From NCBI GenBank assembly GCA_904501945.1, contig CAJGCU010000004.1, positions 1-44,869 of the forward strand: a stretch of DNA of 44,869 bases, in the 5' to 3' direction. Position numbers and translations under genes: made by a program. Position 1 is the stretch's first letter, and every line of letters begins with the position of its first letter. Origin of the DNA: an uncultured Bacteroidaceae bacterium. Its GTDB lineage: Bacteria; Bacteroidota; Bacteroidia; Bacteroidales; Bacteroidaceae. Below are positions 31,664 to 40,967 of this stretch, in pieces. Under the pieces are notes generated by a model. The model was not told the origin of the DNA. It ran no database searches and saw nothing but the letters and a program-made list of their open reading frames with translations.

Positions 31664-32647
31664 TTGAAAAAGACAATAGGAATAGCCTTACTATCGATGT
31701 TTTCCATTGGTAGCTATGCGCAAGACGCCATTGCGCGACAAGCTCCCTCCGATAAACGGATGAAGGATATTCGTAACGTAAAGCTTTACAATAAAATAGA
31801 AGCCATCGACCTCGACAATCCCGCATCAGACATCTACACGGATTGGACTGAAGACTTCAGACGTTGTAGCGGCAGTGTCCCCTCAAACTACCAGATAGAC
31901 TTGAGAGGATTTTGTATGCCCACAACCAGCAGGAAAGTCACATCCAACTATGGCCGCCGCTGGAGAAAACAGCACGAAGGCATCGACGTAAAAGTCTACA
32001 CAGGAGATACCATCCGAGCAGCTTTCGATGGCAAAGTGCGCATCTGTAAATACAATAGAGGCGGATACGGATATTACATCGTCATCCGGCATCCAAATGG
32101 CCTTGAGACACTCTACGGCCACCTCAGCAAACAAATTGTCAAGAAAGACCAGATAGTACGAGCAGGAGAACCCATCGGACTCGGAGGAAATACAGGTAAA
32201 TCGTCTGGTTCTCACCTTCACTTCGAGACACGCCTGTTAGGAAAACCCATCAACCCTGCCTTGATGTTTGATTTTGAGCATCAGGACATTACAGGAGACT
32301 ACTATGTTGTTCGCAACGGAAAAGTCATCAAAGAGCAAGAACTTGCTGCTGCCACACGTTCAGCAAACCACATCAAGGTTGAGGACGAACAAAACCACAA
32401 TTCATCCGTTGCAGCAACATCTAACAAGGTTCCGGCAGCGCCAACATCTACAGAATCAGATAGTCAGGAGCAACCAATCATTGCACCTCAAACGAAGGAA
32501 AAGAGTATCTCACATTCTGTAAAAAAAGGCGACACACTGTCTGCCATCGCTCGCAAATACGGCACGACTATCAACAAACTTTGCGAATTGAATGGCATAA
32601 AAACAAACACCACCCTTCGCCCAGGACAGACACTCAAATGTTCATAA
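31664..32647 (+). CDS. Exported M23-family peptidase with C-terminal LysM
   Basis: The 327-residue protein has a signal peptide (KKTIGIALLSMFSIGSYAQ), then an M23 metallopeptidase domain (about residues 90-205: TSNYGRRWRKQHEGIDVKV, GLETLYGHLSKQIV, GKSSGSHLHFETR), with the zinc-binding HxxxD and HxH elements present, then a Ser/Thr/Pro/Gln-rich linker and a C-terminal LysM domain (HSVKKGDTLSAIARKYGTTI). It should cut or remodel peptidoglycan in the periplasm. The start is not ATG: TTG 31664 (followed by AAA AAG) gives the normal leader; a GTG at 31649 would add five residues. A good terminator follows. Confidence 0.9.
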   Translation: MKKTIGIALLSMFSIGSYAQDAIARQAPSDKRMKDIRNVKLYNKIEAIDLDNPASDIYTDWTEDFRRCSGSVPSNYQIDLRGFCMPTTSRKVTSNYGRRWRKQHEGIDVKVYTGDTIRAAFDGKVRICKYNRGGYGYYIVIRHPNGLETLYGHLSKQIVKKDQIVRAGEPIGLGGNTGKSSGSHLHFETRLLGKPINPALMFDFEHQDITGDYYVVRNGKVIKEQELAAATRSANHIKVEDEQNHNSSVAATSNKVPAAPTSTESDSQEQPIIAPQTKEKSISHSVKKGDTLSAIARKYGTTINKLCELNGIKTNTTLRPGQTLKCS

Positions 32648-32670
32648 ACACACATATAATTTATCTCTCT

Positions 32671-32697
32671 AAAAGGCTGCGATTAAGCAGCCTTTTT
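32671..32697 (+). terminator. Rho-independent terminator after the M23 peptidase gene
   Basis: AAAAGGCTGC (32671-32680) and GCAGCCTTTT (32687-32696) with a 6-base loop, followed by TT. The stem is GC-rich and about 24 bp after the stop. Confidence 0.85.
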
Positions 32698-32771
32698 TCG
32701 TTCCTCAATATGCGCCAAAGAGGGATCACAAGCGCAACATATCTTCCCTCCACACGATTTCCTTACACCCT

Positions 32772-32828
32772 CACCGTGTGCATAATATTCAAAACACCGC
32801 TTATATAATATGATGCACACGGTGTTTA
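32772..32828. repeat. Overlapping inverted repeats between the M23 gene and the DUF1599 gene
   Basis: CACCGTGTGCAT (32772-32783) pairs with ATGCACACGGTG (32813-32824), extended by AATATT/AATAT. Inside it AAACACCG (32791-32798) can instead pair with CGGTGTTT (32820-32827), which reuses the right arm, so two structures exclude each other. Together with the terminator this accounts for most of the gene-free stretch 32648-32984. Confidence 0.55.
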
Positions 32829-32956
32829 AAATATCACACACAACGGGTTATATTTCCGATGTTCTTTATTCTGAATTATTTAGACATACATTGCTTTTTG
32901 AAACCTCCAACTTGCTTTTTACCACAGTTTTTTACACACAATTCAATAAAAAGCAG

Positions 32957-32964
32957 TATCTTTG
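32957..32964 (+). promoter_or_regulatory. -7 box of the DUF1599 gene promoter
   Basis: TATCTTTG at 32957-32964, 20 bases before the ATG at 32985. No good TTTG at the -33 distance; the region is T-rich. The promoter argues against the longer frame beginning at 32859. Confidence 0.6.
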
Positions 32965-32984
32965 CACCTAATAAGGCAATAGCA

Positions 32985-33539
32985 ATGAATACTCAGCAAC
33001 AATTCAAGCAAGCCATGGCTGAATGCCGTGACATTTTCAGCAAAAAACTTCACGATTATGGAGCAGCGTGGCGCATTATGCGTCCATCTTCAGTTACCGA
33101 CCAAATCTTCATCAAGGCCAACCGCATTAGAAGCCTTGAAATAAAAGGCACATCAATGGTTGGAGAAGGCATCTATCAGGAGTTTCAAGCTATCGTGAAC
33201 TATGGCATCGTTGGGCTCATACAGTTGGAACTAGGATACGCTGAAACAGAAGACATGAATGCCAATGCAGCGATGAGCCTGTATGACAAGTATGCCCAAA
33301 CGGCTTTAGAGCTGATGCTCCGCAAAAATCACGATTATGACGAAGCATGGCGTTCCATGAGAACGAGCAGCTACACAGACCTCATACTCATGAAACTGAA
33401 CCGCACTAAACAAATAGAAGAACATGACGGACAAACACTGATTTCAGAAGGTATAGACGCCAATTATCTCGACATGATCAACTATTCCGTTTTCGGACTC
33501 ATCAAACTTTCCGAAGCACAGCATGAAACAGAAGAGTAA
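32985..33539 (+). CDS. Two-domain DUF1599 protein
   Basis: The 184-residue protein has two copies of the DUF1599 (nucleotide-modification-associated) domain: KKLHDYGAAWRIMRPSSVTD with FIKANRIRSLE in the first half, and KNHDYDEAWRSMRTSSYTDL with LMKLNRTKQIEE in the second. The KxHDYxxAWR motif is kept in both. No biochemical role is established to my knowledge. ATG 32985 is chosen because it lies directly after the promoter and before the first domain. The stop overlaps the next gene by 17 bp. Confidence 0.85.
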   Translation: MNTQQQFKQAMAECRDIFSKKLHDYGAAWRIMRPSSVTDQIFIKANRIRSLEIKGTSMVGEGIYQEFQAIVNYGIVGLIQLELGYAETEDMNANAAMSLYDKYAQTALELMLRKNHDYDEAWRSMRTSSYTDLILMKLNRTKQIEEHDGQTLISEGIDANYLDMINYSVFGLIKLSEAQHETEE

Positions 33540-34668
33540 GTCTCTGATACTCACAATTGCAATAAACGCTTGCCGCATACTACTTGCTGGCACATTCATT
33601 TTCAGCGGATTTGTCAAGGCCAATGACCCGTTAGGGACAGTCTATAAATTTGAGGACTACCTTAGCGCTATGGCATGGTTCACCCTACCACAGACATTTC
33701 TGCTAGCATGCGCTGTCATTCTTGCTTTTGTCGAATTTACCATCGGTACACATTTGCTGTTCGGCATCAACAGGCGAGGCACGGCAAGAGTCGCCACTGT
33801 CTTTATGGCAGCAATGACAATTCTAACCACATACATCGCAATCGCCAACCCTGTGTCAGACTGTGGCTGCTTCGGCGATGTCATCATACTCAGCAACGAG
33901 GAAACACTGGCCAAAAACATTATCTTGCTGGCAGCATCTATATTCATCTGCCGTTTTTATCGCCTGCAGAAAGATTTCCTGACAGCCGGAGCCAAATGGT
34001 TCATTGTACTCATATCCTTCTGCTTTATTATTGGATATGCTATCTATTGCGTCGTATTCTTGCCATGCATAGACTTCCGCCCATACAAAATCGGAACAAA
34101 CCTCCTGCAAAGCGCCACGACAGCGGGACAAGAATATGATGTCAAAATCATATACACAAAGGATGGAGAAACGCTGGAACTCACACTCGAAGACGAAGAT
34201 CCAGATTCCACATGGACCTATGTAGAAACACGCCAAACCCCATTAGAGACAACCGACAATACGGCCTCCGACTTTCATATCACAGATGAATACGGCAACG
34301 ACATAACGGCAGACATCCTTGCTGCAGACGAATATGCATTCCTGCTCATCGTCCCACACCTGACATCTGCCGACGAAGGCTGTGTCGGAAGAATCAACGA
34401 AGTGTATGATTTTTCCCAAGACCATGGAACTGGTTTCTACTGCCTGACCTCCTCTTCAGAACCAGAAGCACAAGCATACTGGACCGACCACACGGGAGCC
34501 GAATATAACTATTACATCACCAACGATCGAATTCTCAAGACCGTAGTGCGTGCACAGCCTGGACTTCTGCTCCTGCACAATGGGATTATCATCAAGAAAT
34601 GGAGCAACTACAATATGCCCAACGAAAACGACCTACTTAAAGATTGCGATATCTTGGCAGAAAAATAA
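33523..34668 (+). CDS. DoxX/MauE-like membrane protein, BT_3928 family
   Basis: The 381-residue protein starts with four or five membrane helices (ILTIAINACRILLAGTFIFS, TFLLACAVILAFVEFTIGTH, ATVFMAAMTILTTYIAIANP and WFIVLISFCFIIGYAIYCVV), with the DoxX/MauE-like signature FSGFVKANDPLGTVYKFEDY and a conserved SDCGCFGD cysteine pair. A C-terminal non-membrane domain of about 190 residues follows (VKIIYTKDGETLELTLEDED), likely periplasmic and thioredoxin-like in outline; no clear CXXC. It may take part in thiol or electron transfer, by family analogy with MauE. Overlap with the upstream DUF1599 gene suggests coupling. Confidence 0.8.
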   Translation: MKQKSKSLILTIAINACRILLAGTFIFSGFVKANDPLGTVYKFEDYLSAMAWFTLPQTFLLACAVILAFVEFTIGTHLLFGINRRGTARVATVFMAAMTILTTYIAIANPVSDCGCFGDVIILSNEETLAKNIILLAASIFICRFYRLQKDFLTAGAKWFIVLISFCFIIGYAIYCVVFLPCIDFRPYKIGTNLLQSATTAGQEYDVKIIYTKDGETLELTLEDEDPDSTWTYVETRQTPLETTDNTASDFHITDEYGNDITADILAADEYAFLLIVPHLTSADEGCVGRINEVYDFSQDHGTGFYCLTSSSEPEAQAYWTDHTGAEYNYYITNDRILKTVVRAQPGLLLLHNGIIIKKWSNYNMPNENDLLKDCDILAEK

Positions 34669-34712
34669 CTATTAACATAAAGTTTAACTATCTAAAAAAA
34701 CAAAACACTACT

Positions 34713-35471
34713 ATGGCAAAGAAAATTGTTGCTGGAAACTGGAAGATGAACAAGAATCTTCAGGAAGGTATTGAACTCGCACAAAGCCTCAACGCAGCTC
34801 TCGCTGCAGACAAACCAAACTGCGATGTAGTCATCTGTACTCCATTCATCCACCTCGCAAAGGTTTCAGACATCATCAACCACGACATCATCAACCTCGG
34901 TGCAGAGAACTGTGCAGACAAGGCTTCCGGTGCTTACACAGGAGAAGTTTCTGCAGAAATGGTTAAATCCACTGGCGCTGAATACGTTATTCTCGGTCAC
35001 TCTGAGCGCCGCGAATATTACAACGAGACTCCAGAAATCCTCAAGGAGAAAGTAGATCTCGCTCTTGCTAACGGTCTCAAGATTCTCTTCTGCATCGGCG
35101 AATCTCTCGAACAGCGCGAAGCTAACGAGCAGAATGCTGTTGTAAAAGCAGAACTCGAAGGTTCTGTATTCCACCTCACAGCAGAGCAGTTCGCAAACAT
35201 CGTTATCGCATACGAACCAATTTGGGCTATCGGTACAGGCAAGACTGCTACAGCAGAACAAGCAGAAGAGATTCACGCTTATATCCGCTCTGTAGTTGCA
35301 GCAAAATACGGAGAAGAAGTTGCAGCAAACACATCTATCCTTTACGGTGGTTCTTGCAAGGCTTCTAATGCTCCAGAGCTCTTCGCTAAGCCAAACATCG
35401 ACGGTGGCCTCATCGGCGGTGCATCACTCAAGGTAGATGACTTCAAGGGCATCATTGACGCTTGGAAATAA
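34713..35471 (+). CDS. tpiA: Triosephosphate isomerase
   Basis: The 252-residue glycolytic enzyme interconverts dihydroxyacetone phosphate and glyceraldehyde 3-phosphate. Catalytic residues are visible: the Lys of AGNWKMNKN, the His of ILGHSERREYY, the Glu of AYEPIWAIGTGKTA (loop 6) and the phosphate-binding LYGGSCKASNAPELF. The frame is open from 34644, but MAKKIVAGNWKMN at 34713 is the conserved beginning. Codon use is strongly biased (almost only CTC/CTT Leu, GCA/GCT Ala), as expected for a highly expressed gene. A palindromic repeat follows the stop. Confidence 0.96.
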   Translation: MAKKIVAGNWKMNKNLQEGIELAQSLNAALAADKPNCDVVICTPFIHLAKVSDIINHDIINLGAENCADKASGAYTGEVSAEMVKSTGAEYVILGHSERREYYNETPEILKEKVDLALANGLKILFCIGESLEQREANEQNAVVKAELEGSVFHLTAEQFANIVIAYEPIWAIGTGKTATAEQAEEIHAYIRSVVAAKYGEEVAANTSILYGGSCKASNAPELFAKPNIDGGLIGGASLKVDDFKGIIDAWK

Positions 35472-35485
35472 GCACACAATAAGGT

Positions 35486-35558
35486 CATAATTCATAATTC
35501 ATAATTGCCATCCTGCTCCAAAGCAGAAAACGCTTTTATGAATTATGGATTATGAATT
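35486..35558. repeat. CATAATT tandem/inverted repeat after tpiA
   Basis: CATAATT is repeated three times at 35486-35506 (7-base period); the reverse, ATTATG-type copies stand at 35538-35558. Inside, CTGCT (35513-35517) and AGCAG (35522-35526) form a small stem. The whole folds into a long hairpin that may serve as a weak terminator. Confidence 0.65.
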
Positions 35559-35594
35559 CAAATACACCATCCTAACTCCAACAAACAGAACACA

Positions 35595-36083
35595 ATGAAA
35601 AGAATTCTTTTTCTCACACTATCCATCCTGGCACACACTATCACCATGTCTGCACAAACATTCACAGAACACCTTGAAAGCAAGGTTGCAGGCCAAGGAA
35701 CAGTGACAGTGTACCAAGACCCCATTTTGGAAGACATGGTGAATGGCAAAAAGCAATTTGCCGCAGAGAAAAAGGAATATAGGAAAGACTTTTCCCAAGT
35801 AACAACGGGAAAAAAAATCAAGGCACGTGGCTATCGCATACAAGTTTTTTGGGGAGGAAGCACACGTGCAGATCGAACAAAAGCCCAGCAAGCAGGAATC
35901 AGAATAACAAGTAGATTTCCTGAACTTCAGGCATATACCACATTCGAATCTCCCAATTGGCGATGCCGCGTCGGAGATTTCGTCACTCAAAAAGAGGCAA
36001 CCGATTACCTCCAGAAACTCAAGGATGCCCAGCTCTCGCAAAATGCCATCATTGTTAAGAGCGAAGTATTCATCTATCAATAA
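35595..36083 (+). CDS. Exported SPOR-domain protein
   Basis: This 162-residue protein has a signal peptide (MKRILFLTLSILAHTITMSA then QTF). After a short helical part (LEDMVNGKKQFAAEKKEYRK), the C-terminal ~75 residues are a SPOR domain (ARGYRIQVFWGG, RADRTKAQQAGIRI, WRCRVGDFVTQKEATDYLQK). SPOR domains bind peptidoglycan strands lacking stem peptides, typically at division sites. It lies between tpiA and folE. Confidence 0.85.
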   Translation: MKRILFLTLSILAHTITMSAQTFTEHLESKVAGQGTVTVYQDPILEDMVNGKKQFAAEKKEYRKDFSQVTTGKKIKARGYRIQVFWGGSTRADRTKAQQAGIRITSRFPELQAYTTFESPNWRCRVGDFVTQKEATDYLQKLKDAQLSQNAIIVKSEVFIYQ

Positions 36084-36095
36084 AATCAAGACGCA

Positions 36096-36662
36096 ATGAA
36101 CAGGGACGAACAGATAGAAATACTTAAAAAAACTTGTATTCAAAATCTTGAAGTCATAGGAGAAGACCCTCAGCGCGAGGGACTTGTGAAGACACCCGAG
36201 CGAATGGCTCGTTCATTTCTCGAACTCACGAAGGGATACTCCATGGATCCTATCGCGACACTCAAGTCCGCGATGTTCCAAGAAGACTACGACCAAATGG
36301 TCTTGGTCAAGGACATTGAATTCTATTCACTTTGCGAGCATCACATCTTACCATTCTTCGGGAAAGTACATGTTGCTTACATCCCCAACGGGCAAATCGT
36401 CGGACTCAGCAAAATTCCACGCGTCGTTGACATCTTTTCCCACCGTCTCCAAGTGCAAGAGCATCTCACCAAACAAATTTGTGACTGCGTACAGCAAGCA
36501 CTCAACCCTCTGGGAGCCATTGTGGTGATAGAAGCTCAACACCTATGCATACAAATGCGAGGCATCGAAAAACAAGGCTCAACAACCACAACCATGTACT
36601 ATACTGGTGTCTTCGAAAACATAGAAAAACGAAAAGAAATCCTAAGCCTAATCAGGAATTAG
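36096..36662 (+). CDS. folE: GTP cyclohydrolase I
   Basis: The 188-residue enzyme opens GTP to 7,8-dihydroneopterin triphosphate, the first step of folate synthesis. The zinc-binding residues are present: Cys and His in LCEHHILPFFGK and the second Cys in AQHLCIQMRG. The GKVHVAYIPNGQIVGLSKIP and TTTMYYTGVFE stretches are characteristic. It follows the SPOR gene by 12 bases and precedes dnaG by 9 bases, so the three are probably one transcription unit. Confidence 0.96.
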   Translation: MNRDEQIEILKKTCIQNLEVIGEDPQREGLVKTPERMARSFLELTKGYSMDPIATLKSAMFQEDYDQMVLVKDIEFYSLCEHHILPFFGKVHVAYIPNGQIVGLSKIPRVVDIFSHRLQVQEHLTKQICDCVQQALNPLGAIVVIEAQHLCIQMRGIEKQGSTTTTMYYTGVFENIEKRKEILSLIRN

Positions 36663-36671
36663 ACCATTAAC

Positions 36672-38774
36672 ATGATACCACAATCCACCATAGACCGCAT
36701 CATTGACGCTGCCAACATAGTTGACGTTGTTTCCGACTATGTGACACTTCGACGTGCTGGTGCGAGCTACAAAGGATTGTGCCCTTTCCACGACGACAAG
36801 ACCCCATCTTTCTCCGTATCTCCCGCCCGTGGTGTATGCAAGTGCTTCAGCTGCGGAAAAGGCGGTAACTCCGTTCATTTCATCATGGAGATGGAGCAAA
36901 TGAACTACGTGGAAGCCCTCAAGCATCTAGCTAAAAAATACGGGATTCAAGTCGAGGAAGAACAAATGACTGACGAACAGCGCCAGCATTTGAACGAACG
37001 TGAAAGTATGTTTGCAGTCAACGAATGGGCAGCCAACTACTTCAGCCAAACCATGCAGAACCATCAGGACGGACGTGCCATCGGACTTGCTTACTTCCGT
37101 AGCCGCGGCTTCCGTGATGACATCATCACAAAGTTCCGCCTCGGATTCTGCCTCGACGCACCCAATGCAATGTCAGACGAGGCAAAGGCAAAAGGTTACA
37201 ATGAAAAATATCTAATCGACACAGGATTATGTGTCAAACGCGACAACGGCACTATCTACGACCGTTTCCGTGGTCGCGCCATGTTTCCCTGGATTGCAGT
37301 AAATGGCAAAGTTGTAGCCTTCGGCGGACGCGTGCTTGATGCACGAACCAAAGGTGTAAGCCAAAAATATGTAAACTCTCCCGATTCCTCCATCTATCAC
37401 AAAGCGCATGAACTCTACGGCATCTTTCAGGCAAAGAAAATGATTGCCAAAGAAGACATGGTTTACATGGTCGAAGGCTACACCGATGTATTAGCCATGC
37501 ACCAATGCGGAATAGAGAATGTTGTTGCCAATTCAGGTACAGCACTCAACGAAGCACAAATCCACCTTCTTCACCGCTTCACTAATAACATCACCTTGAT
37601 TTACGACGGTGACGAAGCGGGCATACACGCAGCTACACGCAGCACCGATATGCTCTTAGCCGAAGGAATGAACGTCAAGATTCTTCTTCTTCCTGACGGC
37701 GATGACCCCGACAGCTTCTCACGGAAGCACAACGCACAAGAATTCAAAAAATATGTGGCTGCACATCAGACAGATTTCATTCTGTTCAAAACCAATCTCT
37801 TGCTGAAAGATGCACAACGCGATCCTATCAAGCGAGCACAACTCACCGAAGATATCGTAAAAAGCATTGCTGTCATCCCCGACGAGATTATCCGATCCAC
37901 CTACGTTCACGAATGTGCCGAAATACTTGGCATTGAAGAAGGCATACTCATGCGCGGTGCCAACAAGAACCGTGCAGCAATCCTTGAAAACCTGAAGAAA
38001 GAAGCACAGCGTGAAAGAGACAGACAGGCACGCCTGCTCAACAATGAGCAAGAGCGTCAATCCAACTCCGTCAATCTAACAGAAGGAGCGCCGAATGATT
38101 CTCTTGCACCTTCCGACATTCCTCCATTCCCTGACAATGAGGACTTTCCACCAGCAGAGTTTCTGCCCAACGAAAATATGCCTGTTGTCGCATCTACTAC
38201 CATCACCACCAAGCAAAGCCAAACAGAACAACGTTTTTATGGCCTTGAACGTTTGATGATGACACTTATCACACGATATGGAGAACACCTGATTGAAGGT
38301 GAGGGAGCAAATGGAGAAAAAACACAAATCACATTGGCTGAGTATGTACAAGGAGACCTCAATTATGACGACATCGTCCTTCGTTCACCGCTCTATGCCA
38401 AGATGCTTTCCCTCACTTGCCAACATGTCCACGAGGAAGGTTTCACTGCCAGCAAATTCCTTCTCAACAATCAAGAAGAAGCCATCAGCCGTGAAGCCGC
38501 GGACCTCATCAACGAACGCTACCAACTCAGCAAAGGCAACCAGATGACACAGAGCGAAGAAGAACTGAAAGTAGCATACATATCCCGATTACTCCTCGAC
38601 TACAAAAACGCCATTGTAGAAGAAGAACTGAAACAATGCAACGCAGATCTTACACGTCCCGAAGTGAAAAACGACATCAAAAAGACACTGGACATCATGC
38701 AACGCATCAAGGACCTCTGCGAAACTCAGCGCAGAATCGCCAAATACCTCGGAGATCGAGTCGTGATGAAATGA
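36672..38774 (+). CDS. dnaG: DNA primase
   Basis: This 700-residue primase makes RNA primers at the fork. Domains in order: N-terminal zinc-binding CHC2 (GLCPFHDDKTPSFSVSP, CKCFSCGKGGNSVHFIM; about residues 35-65), the catalytic core with TOPRIM (MVEGYTDVLAMHQ, VANSGTALNEAQ, LIYDGDEAGIHAA; about 255-330) and a C-terminal helicase-binding region with long charged helices. Residues ~440-510 are a variable Ala/Asn/Pro-rich linker. Its stop overlaps the recG start (ATGA), so the two replication/repair proteins are translationally coupled. Confidence 0.96.
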   Translation: MIPQSTIDRIIDAANIVDVVSDYVTLRRAGASYKGLCPFHDDKTPSFSVSPARGVCKCFSCGKGGNSVHFIMEMEQMNYVEALKHLAKKYGIQVEEEQMTDEQRQHLNERESMFAVNEWAANYFSQTMQNHQDGRAIGLAYFRSRGFRDDIITKFRLGFCLDAPNAMSDEAKAKGYNEKYLIDTGLCVKRDNGTIYDRFRGRAMFPWIAVNGKVVAFGGRVLDARTKGVSQKYVNSPDSSIYHKAHELYGIFQAKKMIAKEDMVYMVEGYTDVLAMHQCGIENVVANSGTALNEAQIHLLHRFTNNITLIYDGDEAGIHAATRSTDMLLAEGMNVKILLLPDGDDPDSFSRKHNAQEFKKYVAAHQTDFILFKTNLLLKDAQRDPIKRAQLTEDIVKSIAVIPDEIIRSTYVHECAEILGIEEGILMRGANKNRAAILENLKKEAQRERDRQARLLNNEQERQSNSVNLTEGAPNDSLAPSDIPPFPDNEDFPPAEFLPNENMPVVASTTITTKQSQTEQRFYGLERLMMTLITRYGEHLIEGEGANGEKTQITLAEYVQGDLNYDDIVLRSPLYAKMLSLTCQHVHEEGFTASKFLLNNQEEAISREAADLINERYQLSKGNQMTQSEEELKVAYISRLLLDYKNAIVEEELKQCNADLTRPEVKNDIKKTLDIMQRIKDLCETQRRIAKYLGDRVVMK

Positions 38775-40954
38775 ACATTTTAACTCAAGATATCAAGTAC
38801 CTGCAAGGAGTTGGTCCTCAACGCGCCACATTGCTTGCTAACGAACTCGGGATAACCACCGTTGGCGATCTTCTTTCATATTATCCCTATAAACATATTG
38901 ACCGTAGCCGCATCTACAAAATCAATGAAATAGACGGCAACATGCCTCATGTACAAGTATGCGGACAAATCTTCTCCTTCGAAAGCGTAGGAGAAGGACG
39001 AAGCAAACGTCTCATCGCTCATTTCGTCGATGGTACAGGCAGCATCGATCTGGTGTGGTTCCAAGGCATCAAATACGCCTTAAAGAACTACGACTGCAGA
39101 AAATCATACATTGTTTTTGGCAAACCATCTGTTTTCAATGGCAAGATACAAATTGCTCATCCTGAAATAGAGAATGCTCCAGAACAGCTGAAAGCCCAAG
39201 CTAGAACCACGGGAAGTCTATTTGAAGAGCAGCCAATCAACCACAATCTCAAGGATTCAGAACTGGACATACAGCCAACAGTCTTCAAAGGTTTATGCCC
39301 AAGCTATAACACATCTGAAAAGATGAAAAAAAGCGGTCTAACCTCGTCAAGCATGGCGAAACTGACCGCAAATATGTTTAAGCTGCTGAAACAGCATCCA
39401 CTGCCGGAAACACTTCCACCCTATATCATTGCACAACACCATCTCATGTCCTTCAACGAGGCCGTACGCAACATCCATTACCCTTCTTCACCAGAAGCTT
39501 TGCGGCATGCACAACTACGCCTCAAATTTGAAGAACTTTTCTACATACAGCTCAATATACTTCGCTATGTAAAAGACCGACAGCTCCGCTATCGAGGCAT
39601 CGTTTTCAATACGATTGGAGATAACTTTAATAGTTTCTTTTACAATCATTTGCCATTCGAACTTACCAATGCGCAGAAACGCGTCATCAAAGAAATCCGT
39701 ACAGACATGAAATCTGGCCGCCAGATGAATCGTCTGCTGCAAGGCGATGTGGGTAGTGGTAAAACATTGGTTGCGCTGATGGTGGCTCTTATCGCTATTG
39801 ACAACGGGCATCAAGCCTGCATCATGGCGCCAACCGAAATACTTGCAGAACAGCACCTCAACACCCTTCGCCAGTTCCTTGGCAATCTACCTGTTCGTGT
39901 AGAGCTGCTCACAGGTACAGTAAAAGGGAAAAAACGAGCGGCAGTACTTGAAGGACTTGTCACTGGTGACATTCACATTCTCGTAGGCACTCATGCCGTG
40001 ATTGAAGACAACGTGCTTTTCAACAAGTTAGGGCTTGTCGTCATTGACGAGCAGCATCGTTTCGGGGTTGCACAACGCGCCAAGCTCTGGATGAAAAACA
40101 GCGTGCCACCACATGTATTAGTGATGACCGCTACCCCCATTCCACGTACACTCGCCATGACCCTCTACGGTGACCTCGACGTCAGCATCATCGATGAATT
40201 GCCTCCTGGCCGCAAACCAATCCGCACCGTACACATGTTCGATGCTCACCGACCACGCATCTACGAACTGATGAATCGAGAACTTTCACTCGGACGTCAA
40301 ATCTACATTGTCTATCCTCTCATCAAGGAAACGGAGAAGATGGACATGAAAGACCTTGAAGCTGGTTTTGAAGAAATTAGCAAAACTTTCCCAAACCACA
40401 AAGTAGGAAAAGTACACGGCAAGATGAAACCAGCCGACAAAGACTTCGAGATGCAGCGTTTTGCCAACCACGAAACCCACATTCTTGTTTCCACCACCGT
40501 TATCGAAGTGGGGGTTAACGTGCCCAATGCTTCCGTCATGATTATCGAAAATGCAGAACGCTTCGGACTCAGCCAGTTGCACCAACTTCGCGGACGTGTC
40601 GGACGTGGAGCAGAACAAAGTTATTGTGTGCTTGTCACCAAATACGAAATTGGAGATACAACCCGAAAACGAGTTCAAGTGATGGTTGACACCACCGATG
40701 GTTTCGAAATAGCCGAGCAAGACCTCAAGCTCCGCGGCCCTGGTGACCTCGAAGGAACTCAGCAATCAGGAATGGCATTCGACCTCAAAATAGCCAACTT
40801 GGCACGCGATGGACAAATCCTCACCATAGCACGCGACGCAGCCCAATCCGTCATTTCCTCCGACCCAGAAGAGCGCAACCCACAAAACGACATCCTCTGG
40901 CGAAGACTTCGTGAACTTCGCAAAAGCAATATCAATTGGGGAGCCATCAGCTAA
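38771..40954 (+). CDS. recG: ATP-dependent DNA helicase RecG
   Basis: The 727-residue protein acts on stalled forks and Holliday junctions. It starts with a helix-hairpin-helix-like LQGVGPQRATLLANELGI, then the wedge/OB region, then SF2 motifs: GDVGSGKTLVALM (Walker A), IMAPTEILAEQH, VIDEQHRFGVAQR (DEQH), TATPIPRTLAMTLYGDLDVS, STTVIEVGVNVPNASVMIIE and LHQLRGRVGRGAEQSYC. The frame extends upstream to 38636 inside dnaG, but the ATG at 38771 overlapping the dnaG stop gives the normal RecG start. Confidence 0.96.
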   Translation: MNILTQDIKYLQGVGPQRATLLANELGITTVGDLLSYYPYKHIDRSRIYKINEIDGNMPHVQVCGQIFSFESVGEGRSKRLIAHFVDGTGSIDLVWFQGIKYALKNYDCRKSYIVFGKPSVFNGKIQIAHPEIENAPEQLKAQARTTGSLFEEQPINHNLKDSELDIQPTVFKGLCPSYNTSEKMKKSGLTSSSMAKLTANMFKLLKQHPLPETLPPYIIAQHHLMSFNEAVRNIHYPSSPEALRHAQLRLKFEELFYIQLNILRYVKDRQLRYRGIVFNTIGDNFNSFFYNHLPFELTNAQKRVIKEIRTDMKSGRQMNRLLQGDVGSGKTLVALMVALIAIDNGHQACIMAPTEILAEQHLNTLRQFLGNLPVRVELLTGTVKGKKRAAVLEGLVTGDIHILVGTHAVIEDNVLFNKLGLVVIDEQHRFGVAQRAKLWMKNSVPPHVLVMTATPIPRTLAMTLYGDLDVSIIDELPPGRKPIRTVHMFDAHRPRIYELMNRELSLGRQIYIVYPLIKETEKMDMKDLEAGFEEISKTFPNHKVGKVHGKMKPADKDFEMQRFANHETHILVSTTVIEVGVNVPNASVMIIENAERFGLSQLHQLRGRVGRGAEQSYCVLVTKYEIGDTTRKRVQVMVDTTDGFEIAEQDLKLRGPGDLEGTQQSGMAFDLKIANLARDGQILTIARDAAQSVISSDPEERNPQNDILWRRLRELRKSNINWGAIS

Positions 40955-40967
40955 TAGAACATCCACC

